Positions 7,650 to 15,786 of a DNA stretch of 64,000 nucleotides are shown here, one piece after another. This DNA is from an uncultured Tateyamaria sp. GTDB lineage: Bacteria; Pseudomonadota; Alphaproteobacteria; Rhodobacterales; Rhodobacteraceae. The stretch is taken from assembly GCF_947503465.1 (NCBI RefSeq), contig NZ_CANNDN010000002.1, forward strand, positions 496,001-560,000, in the 5' to 3' direction. Numbering within the stretch: position 1 is the stretch's first letter; each line of letters opens with the position of its first letter. The translations under genes and the position numbers were made by a program. Below the pieces are notes generated by a model. That model was given only the letters and a program-made list of their open reading frames with translations. It was not told the DNA's origin and did no database searches.

Positions 7650-9235
7650 ATCACCGCCCAGATCGTGCTGCGCGGCGCGATCTGTCCCTGATCGGTCTGT
7701 TCCGCACTGCTCAGCATCCTGTGCCCGTCGGGGGGCAGATCGACTGCACGCGGCGCGTCGCCTGTATTTGCATACAGCAAGACAGTCGCGTCCGGGGTGG
7801 TGATCCGCGCCACAAACAGCGTGTCGTCGGCCACCTGCACCGCGATCTCGCCATCGGCAAGGCCCAGTGCGCGGCGCTGCGCAATGACGGTTTCATAAAA
7901 GCGCAGGACCGATCCGGGGTCTGCCCATTGGCGCGCGGCACCGCCGCCGGGCGGATGGATCACCGGCAGCCACGTATCGGACGCGGTGCTAAAGCCCCCT
8001 TGATCGGTCGTATCATCCCACACCATGGGGGTGCGGGCCCCGTCGCGTCCCGGCGGATCGGGCCAATAGGCCAGGTCGAACGGGTCAGTCAGCACCTCGC
8101 GCGGCAGATCGGGCTGGGTCATGCCCAACTCCTCGCCCTGATAAAGCAGCACAGCACCAGGCAGCGCGCAGAGAATGGCAATCATCATCCGCGCGTCACG
8201 GGCGCTGCCGTCCCCGGCGCGTGTGACCTGTCGCGGCTGGTCATGCGATGACAACCACCACGCCATTGGGCCGGGTGCGCCAAGGCGGTCCAGCACATCC
8301 TTGATGATCGTGCCCGACAGGCCCCGCTCCGGCAGGTCAATGGTGTATCCGGCATCCAGACGGTCCGGGCCGGTGAACTTCGTCAGCACCTCAATCGATC
8401 CGGGGCCCTGATTGATCTCTCCCAATAAATACGTGTCGGACCCGCACCATTCGCGGATGTCGCGGGTAAAAGCCGCGCACTCCTTGGGCAGCATGTCATG
8501 GTCGTGTCGCTGCATGGTAAACGGGTTGTTCCTGGGGCCGGGAATAAGCGCGCGCGCCGCGTCATCCGCGGGCGGGTTGTCGGGGAAATCGGGGTCGAAG
8601 AAAACGCTGGTGATCGCGTCAAAGCGGAAGCCGTCGACCCCCCGCGCGCGCCAGAACGATGTCGTTTCCTGCAACGCCGCGCGCACGGCATCGTTGCGAT
8701 GGTTCAGACCCGGTTGGCACGGCAGGAACTGGTGCAGGCAATACTGCCCGCGCTGCGCGTGCCATTGCCATGCAGGGTGCCCGAAATAGGCAATCCAGTT
8801 CGACGGCGGGCTGCCATCCGCGCGCGCATCGGCCCAGACATAGAAATCCTCGAACTCCGGGGCGCGTTCCAGTGACGCCTTGAACCACGGATGCTGGTCA
8901 GAGGTGTGGTTGAACACCTGATCAATCATCACCAAAAGGCCCAGATCATGCGCCCGGCTGACCAACGCGTCAAAATCCGCCATCGTGCCAAAGCGGGGAT
9001 CGACCTCGACATGGTTGGCCACGTCATAGCCACCGTCGCACATGGGCGAGGTGAAGAAGGGCGACAGCCAAATGCCATCCACGCCCAGCCGTGCCACATG
9101 GTCCAGCCGCCGTGTGATACCCGGCAAGTCCCCCTCGCCCGTTCCGGTACTGTCCTGAAACGAGCGGGGGTAGATCTGGTAGATGACGGGATTGGCGGGC
9201 CAGTTGCCGCGCAGCGGACGTGCCTTAGCTGCCAA
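7646..9235 (-). CDS. Glycoside hydrolase family 13, alpha-glucosidase/oligo-alpha-glucosidase type
   Basis: This 529-aa GH13 enzyme has VIYQIYPRSF near the N-terminus, DQVFNH (105-110), the nucleophile Asp206 in DGFRFD, acid/base Glu273 in LLGEIN and transition-state Asp332 in SSHDQPR, where many relatives have NHD. The family cleaves alpha-1,4 or 1,6 glucosidic bonds. The start is TTG 9235, overlapping the SDR stop by 11 bp, so the two are translationally coupled behind the SDR promoter at 10117-10141. No signal peptide is evident, so it is probably cytoplasmic. Release of glucose from glycogen or trehalose-like stores under stress is inference. Confidence 0.88.
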   Translation of the reverse strand: MAAKARPLRGNWPANPVIYQIYPRSFQDSTGTGEGDLPGITRRLDHVARLGVDGIWLSPFFTSPMCDGGYDVANHVEVDPRFGTMADFDALVSRAHDLGLLVMIDQVFNHTSDQHPWFKASLERAPEFEDFYVWADARADGSPPSNWIAYFGHPAWQWHAQRGQYCLHQFLPCQPGLNHRNDAVRAALQETTSFWRARGVDGFRFDAITSVFFDPDFPDNPPADDAARALIPGPRNNPFTMQRHDHDMLPKECAAFTRDIREWCGSDTYLLGEINQGPGSIEVLTKFTGPDRLDAGYTIDLPERGLSGTIIKDVLDRLGAPGPMAWWLSSHDQPRQVTRAGDGSARDARMMIAILCALPGAVLLYQGEELGMTQPDLPREVLTDPFDLAYWPDPPGRDGARTPMVWDDTTDQGGFSTASDTWLPVIHPPGGGAARQWADPGSVLRFYETVIAQRRALGLADGEIAVQVADDTLFVARITTPDATVLLYANTGDAPRAVDLPPDGHRMLSSAEQTDQGQIAPRSTIWAVI

Positions 9236-10082
9236 CGATCATGCCACCGTTGGGATGCAGCGTCTGGCCCGAGAAATAGCTGCCGTCGTCACTGGCAAGG
9301 AACAGGTAGGATGTCGCGACCTCCCACGGCTGGCCGGGGCGGCCCATGGGCACCTCGCTGCCGAAATCCTCGACCATCTCGGCGGGCATCGTGCCGGGAA
9401 TGAAGGGCGTCCAGATCGGGCCGGGGGCGACGCAATTGACGCGAATGCCCTTGCCCACCAATTGCTGCGCCAATGACCGCGAAAAGGCGGTGATCGCGCC
9501 GCGTGTCGACGAATAATCCACCAGCGATGCCATCCCGGCAAAGGCGTTTACGCTGGCCGTGTTCACGATCGCGCCGCCTTCGGGGATGTGGTCAAGCGCG
9601 GCCTGCGTGCAAAAGAAATAGCCCATGACATTGCTGTCGAAGGTGCGGCGCAGATGCTCTTCGGTGATGTCGCGCAGGTCGGTTTCCATGAATTGCTGCG
9701 CGGCGTTGTTGATCAGGATGTCGATCCCGCCCAGCTTTTCACGCAGCGCGTCCATGGCGGCAAAGGCATCGTCACGGTCGCCGATATCGGCCTTGTGGGC
9801 AAAGGCGGTGCCGCCCTCATCCTCTTCGATGATGCGGCAGGTTTCCTCGGCGTCTTGATCCTCGTTCAGGTAGATGATGCCGACGCGCGCGCCTTCGCGG
9901 GCAAAGAGGACGGCCACGGCGCGGCCGATGCCGCTGTCACCGCCGGTGATGATGGCGCATTTGCCCCACAGCTTGCCGACACCGGCATGGCGTGGCGTCC
10001 AGTCGGGGGCAGGCTCCATCTTGTGTTCGTGCGCGGGCATTGACTCCTGCGCTTGCGCGGGGATCTTTTTCTGGTCGGCCAT
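9225..10082 (-). CDS. SDR-family oxidoreductase with Arg in place of catalytic Lys
   Basis: This 285-aa protein matches the glucose/ribitol-dehydrogenase-like stress SDRs (YhxC/YhdF type), with a ~40-residue polar N-terminal tail before TGGDSGIG (47-54). NNAA, Asn151, Ser177 and Tyr190 are present, but the motif reads YSSTR, giving Arg194 where Lys is expected. ATG 10082 is chosen because GGAG is well placed upstream; an extended frame to 10118 would overlap the FNT gene. It has a relaxed EcfG-type promoter and is coupled to the GH13 gene. Confidence 0.88.
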   Translation of the reverse strand: MADQKKIPAQAQESMPAHEHKMEPAPDWTPRHAGVGKLWGKCAIITGGDSGIGRAVAVLFAREGARVGIIYLNEDQDAEETCRIIEEDEGGTAFAHKADIGDRDDAFAAMDALREKLGGIDILINNAAQQFMETDLRDITEEHLRRTFDSNVMGYFFCTQAALDHIPEGGAIVNTASVNAFAGMASLVDYSSTRGAITAFSRSLAQQLVGKGIRVNCVAPGPIWTPFIPGTMPAEMVEDFGSEVPMGRPGQPWEVATSYLFLASDDGSYFSGQTLHPNGGMIVGS

Positions 10083-10114
10083 TGGGGAAGCTCCGGGCTG
10101 GGTGTGCTCCTGAC

Positions 10115-10987
10115 TCAACCCGATCCTGACGTGCCGGTTCCGTGTGCGACCTCATTTTTCACCTGGCCCCACGCCAGCATTGTGAAAATGGCCGTGCCGC
10201 CCACGATGTTGCCTGCCAGAACGGGCAGGAAAAAATCGACAATGGCGGCGTAGGCACCCAACTGTCCCTGCCAGACCAGATATGCCATTTCGACGGACCC
10301 CGCGATGATGTGGGTCAGGTCACCGGCTGCGATCATCCATGTAAAGCCCAGGATGATGAAGAAGCCCCCGCTTTGCGACGACGGCATCATCCACACGATG
10401 GAGGCGACCAGGACACCGGCCGGGATACCGCGCACAAACCCCTGCCATGCGCCCATGCCCACCGCATGCGACGACAATTCCAGCAAGGACGCCTGCACGG
10501 CGTCCGACACCACATCCGGCAGTGACAGAAAGAACCCGGCGACAAAGGCGCCCACGACATTGGCCAGAAGAACCAGGGTCCAAAGGCGCAGCATCGCCAC
10601 CAGGCAGGACCACGATTGCCGGTGCATCACCGGCAGGACGGTCGTGATCGTGTTTTCGGTAAACAACTGCATCCGCCCCAGGATCACGATCAGAAAGCCC
10701 AGCGAATAGCCAAGGTTCTCAACCAGAAAGGCGTGCGGCGTGTCGGGCAGATACGTGCGCAGCACCGCCTCGCCCCAGACCGAGAAACTGATGACGATCC
10801 CGGCGGCCATGCCGGACCAGACAAGGGACGATGTCGGGCGCTCCAGCTCTTCCTCGCCATCGCGGCGGATGACCTCGTAGATCAGGCGCGCGGACAGGCG
10901 CGTGGCCGTCTGGACCGACGCCTCGTCTTCGTCCGAATTGGTGTGTTTCGACGGGGGGCCGGATAGGGGCCGTTCGGAACTGTGCAT
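10115..10987 (-). CDS. Formate/nitrite transporter (FNT) family membrane protein
   Basis: This ~290-aa protein has an acidic, polar N-terminal tail (~55 residues) then about six hydrophobic helices, resembling the YfdC-type branch of FNT channels (GRMQLFTENTITTVLPV; GNIVGG near the C-terminus). FNT proteins pass small monovalent anions; this branch has no settled substrate. ATG 10987 lies only 7 bp past the -10 box of an exact EcfG-type promoter, so the mRNA would be leaderless; the next in-frame ATG is already inside the first helix. Divergent from the potassium transporter. Confidence 0.85.
   Translation of the reverse strand: MHSSERPLSGPPSKHTNSDEDEASVQTATRLSARLIYEVIRRDGEEELERPTSSLVWSGMAAGIVISFSVWGEAVLRTYLPDTPHAFLVENLGYSLGFLIVILGRMQLFTENTITTVLPVMHRQSWSCLVAMLRLWTLVLLANVVGAFVAGFFLSLPDVVSDAVQASLLELSSHAVGMGAWQGFVRGIPAGVLVASIVWMMPSSQSGGFFIILGFTWMIAAGDLTHIIAGSVEMAYLVWQGQLGAYAAIVDFFLPVLAGNIVGGTAIFTMLAWGQVKNEVAHGTGTSGSG
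10117..10141 (-). promoter_or_regulatory. Relaxed EcfG-type promoter for the SDR-GH13 pair
   Basis: Minus-strand GGAAC (10141-10137), 16-bp spacer, GGTT (10120-10117), sitting inside the 3' end of the FNT gene and 34 bp before the SDR start. Confidence 0.5.
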
Positions 10988-10994
10988 AGTGGTC

Positions 10995-11020
10995 AACGCA
11001 CCAGTCCGGGCAACGGTTCC
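10995..11020 (-). promoter_or_regulatory. EcfG-type promoter for the FNT gene
   Basis: Minus-strand GGAAC (11020-11016), 17-bp spacer, CGTT (10998-10995). The predicted transcription start coincides with the ATG at 10987. Confidence 0.65.
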
Positions 11021-11101
11021 GGCATGGTGGGGAACCATTTGGCGCGACGCGCATTTTTCTGGTATGAAGCCGTCCCTTCATCCCCTTCATCGAGACATCG
11101 C

Positions 11102-12574
11102 ATGACGCGTGGCGATGCCGCCGATCTCGCGCGCCGGGGACAGGCGGCAGCGTCCGTGCGGGCACGTCCGGCATTCGTGGGCCGCGCCGTGCTGAACCAG
11201 ACGCCGGTGCTGGCCGTGTTGGTCGGCGCGCCAGGTGTGGCCGCCCTGATCGAAGGCGAACGGCCGTTGGCCGCCGCGCTGCTGGCGCCGACCGTCATTC
11301 TGGCAGCACTTGGCGTCTGGTCACGGCAGTTCAAGACCGATGCGGACCTGCGCCGGATCGAGGCCGTCGCCACGCTGGCCCTGATCTTTGTCCTGTCGAC
11401 GGTGCTGGCCGTTCCCGGCTTCATGGTGCTGGGCCTCGCCCCGCATGACGCGCTGTTCGAAGCGGCCTCCGGCATCACGACCACGGGTCTGTCCGTGGCC
11501 CGGGATGCAGAAAGCTGGCCGGTGTCGGCCCATTTCCTGCGCGCCTGGATGCAGTGGTGCGGCGGGGTTGCCATTGCGGTGGCCGGTGTTGCGCTGCTGA
11601 TGGACAGCGGGCGTGCGGCGCAGGTGCTGGGCAAGCAATCGGTGGCGGGCACCGATTATCACGCCTCGACCCGGGCCAAGGCGCGTCTGGTGCTGATGGG
11701 CTATTCCGCCATCACCGCTACTGGTGTCGTCCTCTCGATCCCCCTGTTTCCCGGATGGTGGGAGGGGCCGATGGTCGCGCTTGCCGCCGTATCCACGGGC
11801 GGGTTCACGCCCCGCGACAGCAGTCTTGCCGACTATTCCCGACCCGCCCAGATCCTGACGCTGGCCCTATGTGTCGCCACGTCGCTGTCGCTGTTGTTCT
11901 ATGCGGTCGCGGTCAAGCTGGGCCCGCGGGCCGCCCTGCGCCGGGGCACGGTCCGCACCACGCTCGCGATCCTTCTGGTGGGCAGCGTGGCCTATGTGCT
12001 GGGTCACGGCGTCCTGCACGGCTGGGAACGCGAGGCGCTGATCTCCGGTCTGCTCAATCAACTCAGCGCACAGACAACAGCGGGGTTCTCGACCGCGCCG
12101 CTGATGCCGTTCAGCCCCCTGATGCTTTTGCTGATCGTGCTGATGGCCCTTGGGGGCGATGTCGGGTCCACCACCGGGGGCATCAAGACCGCGCGCGCCA
12201 GCATGCTTTGGCGTATGGTGGCACTGGTCTTTCTGCGCCTGCGCCTGCCGGAACGGGCGCTGTCGCATCTCAAGATCGGGGACAAGCGCGCCGATGCCGA
12301 GGCCATCCTGTTCGCCGCCGCATTGCTGGCGCTCTATCTGGCCAGCGCCCTGATCTTCTGGGCCGCTCTGTACGCTGCGGGCCACCCTGCCCTGCCTGCG
12401 TTGTTCGACGCGGTATCGGCCCTGTCGGGCGTGGGGCTGTCGGCGGGGGTGATCGGGCCCGATCTGGGCCCCGGCCTGAAGCTGCTGGCCACATTCGCGA
12501 TGCTCTTGGGGCGGCTCGAATTTTTCGTGCTGATCGCGCTCTTTCTCCCCTCGACCTGGTTTTCAATGAGGTAA
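11102..12574 (+). CDS. Trk/Ktr-type potassium transporter membrane subunit
   Basis: This ~490-aa protein shows the four pore-loop repeats of TrkH/KtrB: ASGITTTGLS, AAVSTGGFTP, SAQTTAGFST and SALSGVGLS, where the Gly lines the K+ selectivity filter. Around ten or more hydrophobic helices are visible. ATG 11102 is favoured since the frame upstream runs into the divergent FNT promoter. The NAD-binding partner follows 6 bp downstream, so this is a complete K+ uptake system, relevant to osmotic stress. Confidence 0.92.
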   Translation: MTRGDAADLARRGQAAASVRARPAFVGRAVLNQTPVLAVLVGAPGVAALIEGERPLAAALLAPTVILAALGVWSRQFKTDADLRRIEAVATLALIFVLSTVLAVPGFMVLGLAPHDALFEAASGITTTGLSVARDAESWPVSAHFLRAWMQWCGGVAIAVAGVALLMDSGRAAQVLGKQSVAGTDYHASTRAKARLVLMGYSAITATGVVLSIPLFPGWWEGPMVALAAVSTGGFTPRDSSLADYSRPAQILTLALCVATSLSLLFYAVAVKLGPRAALRRGTVRTTLAILLVGSVAYVLGHGVLHGWEREALISGLLNQLSAQTTAGFSTAPLMPFSPLMLLLIVLMALGGDVGSTTGGIKTARASMLWRMVALVFLRLRLPERALSHLKIGDKRADAEAILFAAALLALYLASALIFWAALYAAGHPALPALFDAVSALSGVGLSAGVIGPDLGPGLKLLATFAMLLGRLEFFVLIALFLPSTWFSMR

Positions 12575-12580
12575 CACATC

Positions 12581-13237
12581 ATGCACATCACCGTTCTGGG
12601 GGCGTCGCGCTTTGGCGTGGCGCTGGTGCGTCAACTGGTGGATGCGGATCACGAAGTCATCCTGATCGACATTGATCGGTCCCGGCTTGATGATCTGGCC
12701 GACGGGCTGGATTGCGCCATGGTCTGCGGCGATGGCACGCTGCCATCCACGCTGCGGGATGCCTATGGCGACGGGTCGGATGCCCTGGTTGCCCTGACAA
12801 ACCAGGACGACGTCAACATCCTGGCGGCCATCGTCGGGCGCTCTGTCGGGTATGAGCGGGTCATCCCGCAGATCGTGCGCGCCGAACTGATGTCGGTGGC
12901 CGAGGAACTGTCGCTGGACGATGTGGTGACACCGCATGAAAGCCTTGCCGCGTCGATCCTGTCAAACCTGACCGACCACAGCGAGATGGACACGGACATG
13001 GCCCTGCACCGCGACCTGCGGATCGCGAACCACGCGGTGCCCGGCGCGCTGCATGGCTGCGCGATCAAGGATCTCGATCTGCCGGAAAACGCGCGGCCCG
13101 TGGCCCATGCAGGCAAGGACAAGGAAGTGTTTGCCGATCCCGACGTGACCCTGTCGGAAGGCGATCACGTGCTTTTTGTCGTGTCGTGCGACGACGCCGA
13201 GGCGCTGACCAAGGTGTTTGCGAAGGATCAGGCGTGA
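12581..13237 (+). CDS. TrkA/KtrA-type NAD-binding potassium uptake regulator
   Basis: This 218-aa protein has one TrkA_N (RCK) domain with ITVLGASRFG at the N-terminus and Asp at the end of the second strand (LIDIDRSR), then one TrkA_C domain (~140-215). That single-unit size fits KtrA or half a TrkA. It gates the adjacent membrane subunit in response to nucleotides. It lies 6 bp after the channel gene and overlaps the convergent HdeD-like gene by 10 bp. Confidence 0.92.
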   Translation: MHITVLGASRFGVALVRQLVDADHEVILIDIDRSRLDDLADGLDCAMVCGDGTLPSTLRDAYGDGSDALVALTNQDDVNILAAIVGRSVGYERVIPQIVRAELMSVAEELSLDDVVTPHESLAASILSNLTDHSEMDTDMALHRDLRIANHAVPGALHGCAIKDLDLPENARPVAHAGKDKEVFADPDVTLSEGDHVLFVVSCDDAEALTKVFAKDQA

Positions 13238-13848
13238 CGCTCTGCGCCATGGGCCTCTGTGCGCGGACCTTCCTTGCCCGCGCGCACGGCCAGCGCAATC
13301 TGCAAGGCCCCCAAAAGCACAAGGTCCACACCCAGCATCACGCCCGGCACCCAGGCGGCGCTGAACGGCAGCCCGAAAAAGAGCAGAACAGCCAGCACAA
13401 GCGACAACAGACCTGCCGCCAGCATCCAGCCACCCCCATCCTGCAGCGCGCCCGCGCCGTAGTAGATGCGCAGGATGCCGCTGGCGGCGAAATAGGCGAT
13501 CAGCAGTGTCGTCAGGGCCAACAGCCCCGCACCGGGCAGGACGAGTGTCATCACACCCGCCAGGATCGACACGAGGGACAGCACGAAAGATGCGGCCAGC
13601 GACCAGCCCGCGCTCCGACGCACGGCAGTGACAAGTCCCACCACGCCGCATGCAATCAACACCCACCCCGCAATCAGCGCCGCCGTCAGCGACGCCAGAA
13701 ACGGCATCGCCAGCGCGATGACGCCCGCGACCACGGTCACGATCCCGACAAGACCAAGCAGCCAGCGGTTTTGCGCAGCATCCTTGCCAGCCCGAAAGGC
13801 CTGTTCCCGCCCGGGCGCGATTGTGTCGGTTGCTGTATCAATGGTCAT
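13228..13848 (-). CDS. HdeD-family (DUF308) membrane protein
   Basis: This 206-aa protein has six hydrophobic helices arranged as a repeated DUF308 unit, as in HdeD, an acid-stress-linked inner-membrane protein of E. coli. The ATG at 13848 has AAGGAG upstream; a longer frame to 13935 is rejected. It is the second gene behind the EcfG-type promoter at 14081-14106, after the small membrane protein gene at 13892-14044. Confidence 0.85.
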   Translation of the reverse strand: MTIDTATDTIAPGREQAFRAGKDAAQNRWLLGLVGIVTVVAGVIALAMPFLASLTAALIAGWVLIACGVVGLVTAVRRSAGWSLAASFVLSLVSILAGVMTLVLPGAGLLALTTLLIAYFAASGILRIYYGAGALQDGGGWMLAAGLLSLVLAVLLFFGLPFSAAWVPGVMLGVDLVLLGALQIALAVRAGKEGPRTEAHGAERHA

Positions 13849-13891
13849 TTGCGGTCTCCTTTGCGCGACAACGGAAAGATGGGATGACGGA

Positions 13892-14044
13892 TCACTTGTC
13901 CGGGGCGTCCTTGGCCAGGCGAGATTTGGGCGCATCGTCGTCGTTCATGCGCTGTTCCGTCTTCCGCTTGCTGACCAGGGCAAACACGATGACCATCACC
14001 AGGGTGGCAAGGGCAAGCACGGCGAGCAGGTTCATAACATCCAT
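13892..14044 (-). CDS. Small single-helix membrane protein, 50 aa
   Basis: Reading from ATG 14044, this short frame encodes MDVMNLLAVLALATLVMVIV, a hydrophobic helix, followed by a charged tail ending DAPDK. GGAG lies just upstream and an exact EcfG-type promoter lies 36 bp before the start, which together make it likely real. No family is recognised. It is followed by the HdeD-like gene on the same strand. Confidence 0.7.
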   Translation of the reverse strand: MDVMNLLAVLALATLVMVIVFALVSKRKTEQRMNDDDAPKSRLAKDAPDK

Positions 14045-14080
14045 TTTCAATCTCCGGTTTCATAACCTCGTTGCAGGTGA

Positions 14081-14106
14081 AACGCGGCACGCAGGGCAGT
14101 TGTTCC
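14081..14106 (-). promoter_or_regulatory. EcfG-type promoter for the small membrane protein and HdeD-like gene
   Basis: Minus-strand GGAAC (14106-14102), 17-bp spacer, CGTT (14084-14081), 36 bp before ATG 14044. Confidence 0.7.
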
Positions 14107-14121
14107 CGCCCGCAGGGGGCG

Positions 14122-15717
14122 CTAGACCATCGCGTCCGGGATACCGGGCAGGGGGCGCCCGAAATCTCTGGCGGGCGCGCGGTCATGCGGCACCAGAAAG
14201 CCGGTGCGCGCGTCGGGCCTGCAATCGGCATTGCGGGAAATGACATCCCGAAAGGCCGCGACAGCGCGCGCGGGGTCATAGCATGCGGGGTCCGCATCCG
14301 GCGAAAGCCAATGGTCGAACACCCGGTTCCGCAGCCCGCAGACATCCTGCGCGCGGTCCAGAACGACACCGGCCTCGGTGTCCCATTTCAGGCTGCGGGC
14401 GTTCATGTTGGCAGAGGACACGATGGCCCCGGCATCATCAAAGACCGACACCTTGGCATGCACATAAATAATGGGCGATCCGCACAACGTGTCCCGCCCG
14501 CGCCCCGCCACGCGCACCGGCTTGACCGGAGAACACAGCGCCAGCCGCGTCCCGAAGCCATCGCTGACCCGGTCCAGCGCGCGCGCCTGCTGGTATTCGC
14601 CAAAGCGCGCGTCCGACCCGGTATTGCCGTCAAAGGCCACGTCCTCGGGCGCGCCGGGCAGGATCAGGATCAGGCCCAGGTCCGGGGTTTTCTGCGCCGC
14701 CTCGGCCAACGCGTCCGCGATGCGTACGTCCCGAAAGAACTGGGTTTCCAGATAGATCAACTGCCGCGCCTGCCCGATCATGTCGAAATGCGCGTCGGCC
14801 AGTTCGCAGACCAGCGGTTGCGGGCCCAGATACGGTGCCTCCATCCGGCGGCGGCGCGACAGGGTCCGCCGCAGGTGCGAGGTTTTCGGCACCTCACCGT
14901 CGTCCGCCACCGCATGAAGGAATGTCTCCAGATGCTCCTGCGCCTCTTGCACGACCGCACCGCGACACATCAGCTGGACATCGTGCCAGGTTTCGTCCCG
15001 GCGGCGGTTGTGGCCCTGGTCGTCATAGCGGCGTTCATCCAGGTCAAGCCCGCCGACACACAGGCGGGTCCGGTCGAACACGGCGATCTTCTGATGGTGT
15101 GTGCCGGGCACCAGCGGCGGGGGCGGCCATTTGCGCGCGCTCAGAGTGCCGCCAGCGCTTTCCTTCAACCACGGCCGCAGGCCCGGGCTGCATTGCAGGC
15201 GGCGCGCGCGCTTGTGGGATGGCATCGCATTCAGTTTGCGGGCCAGCCGCGCGATCTCGCGCACGGTGCGGGGCCACAGCAGGGTGCGGGGCAGGATCCC
15301 CACGCGGCCCGAATGCGTGGCATTGACCACATGCAGGTCCGCGTCCGGTCCCGCCGCCTCTCCTGCCGCAATGAAGGCGCGGCGCGCCGTCCACGCGGCA
15401 CAATGCAGCTTTGGCGCGAGGATCGGATCAAAGTCGGCCAGCACCATGTTGAGGCGCACACCCCTGCGCAGCACATGCACGATCAGGTCGAACCATGTGT
15501 CGCCGATGGCGCGTCCTTCGTCGCTGCGCAGTTTGGTCCCCAGATCGAACACGCGGTAGCTGGCCCAGATCTCACGCTCGGCGGCCAGAAAGGCGCGTTC
15601 CATCTCGGGATAGGTTTCCGCCGCGGTGATGAGGATCTGCACATCCGACAATGCGGGCGTTGGTGGCCGAGGCGCAGACGCGCCCGTGCCGGTGTGATCG
15701 AAATGTGCCTGCACCAT
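14122..15717 (-). CDS. Phospholipase D-family protein with two HKD motifs
   Basis: This 531-aa protein has two PLD catalytic motifs: HHQKIAVFD near residue 210 and VHAKVSVFD near 415, the latter followed by SSANMNARS. This fits phospholipase D, cardiolipin synthase-like or related phosphatidyltransferases. No signal peptide or membrane helix is evident. The start is set at 15717, where GGAG precedes ATG; the longer frame start at 15744 would coincide with the predicted transcription start of the EcfG-type promoter at 15750-15774. Membrane lipid remodelling under stress is an inference. Confidence 0.85.
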   Translation of the reverse strand: MVQAHFDHTGTGASAPRPPTPALSDVQILITAAETYPEMERAFLAAEREIWASYRVFDLGTKLRSDEGRAIGDTWFDLIVHVLRRGVRLNMVLADFDPILAPKLHCAAWTARRAFIAAGEAAGPDADLHVVNATHSGRVGILPRTLLWPRTVREIARLARKLNAMPSHKRARRLQCSPGLRPWLKESAGGTLSARKWPPPPLVPGTHHQKIAVFDRTRLCVGGLDLDERRYDDQGHNRRRDETWHDVQLMCRGAVVQEAQEHLETFLHAVADDGEVPKTSHLRRTLSRRRRMEAPYLGPQPLVCELADAHFDMIGQARQLIYLETQFFRDVRIADALAEAAQKTPDLGLILILPGAPEDVAFDGNTGSDARFGEYQQARALDRVSDGFGTRLALCSPVKPVRVAGRGRDTLCGSPIIYVHAKVSVFDDAGAIVSSANMNARSLKWDTEAGVVLDRAQDVCGLRNRVFDHWLSPDADPACYDPARAVAAFRDVISRNADCRPDARTGFLVPHDRAPARDFGRPLPGIPDAMV

Positions 15718-15749
15718 CGTCTCCGGTCCGCCTGTCCACTGCAAGGTCC

Positions 15750-15774
15750 AACGCGGCAGGCCCCCTCTTGTTCC
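15750..15774 (-). promoter_or_regulatory. EcfG-type promoter for the PLD-family gene
   Basis: Minus-strand GGAAC (15774-15770), 16-bp spacer, CGTT (15753-15750), 32 bp before ATG 15717. Confidence 0.65.
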
Positions 15775-15786
15775 CGCCGAAGTCCG

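Noticed and set aside
11041..11070. GGAAC on the plus strand ahead of the potassium transporter
   Set aside because: No CGTT, GGTT or TGTT occurs 16 or 17 bp downstream, so it does not meet the promoter pattern.
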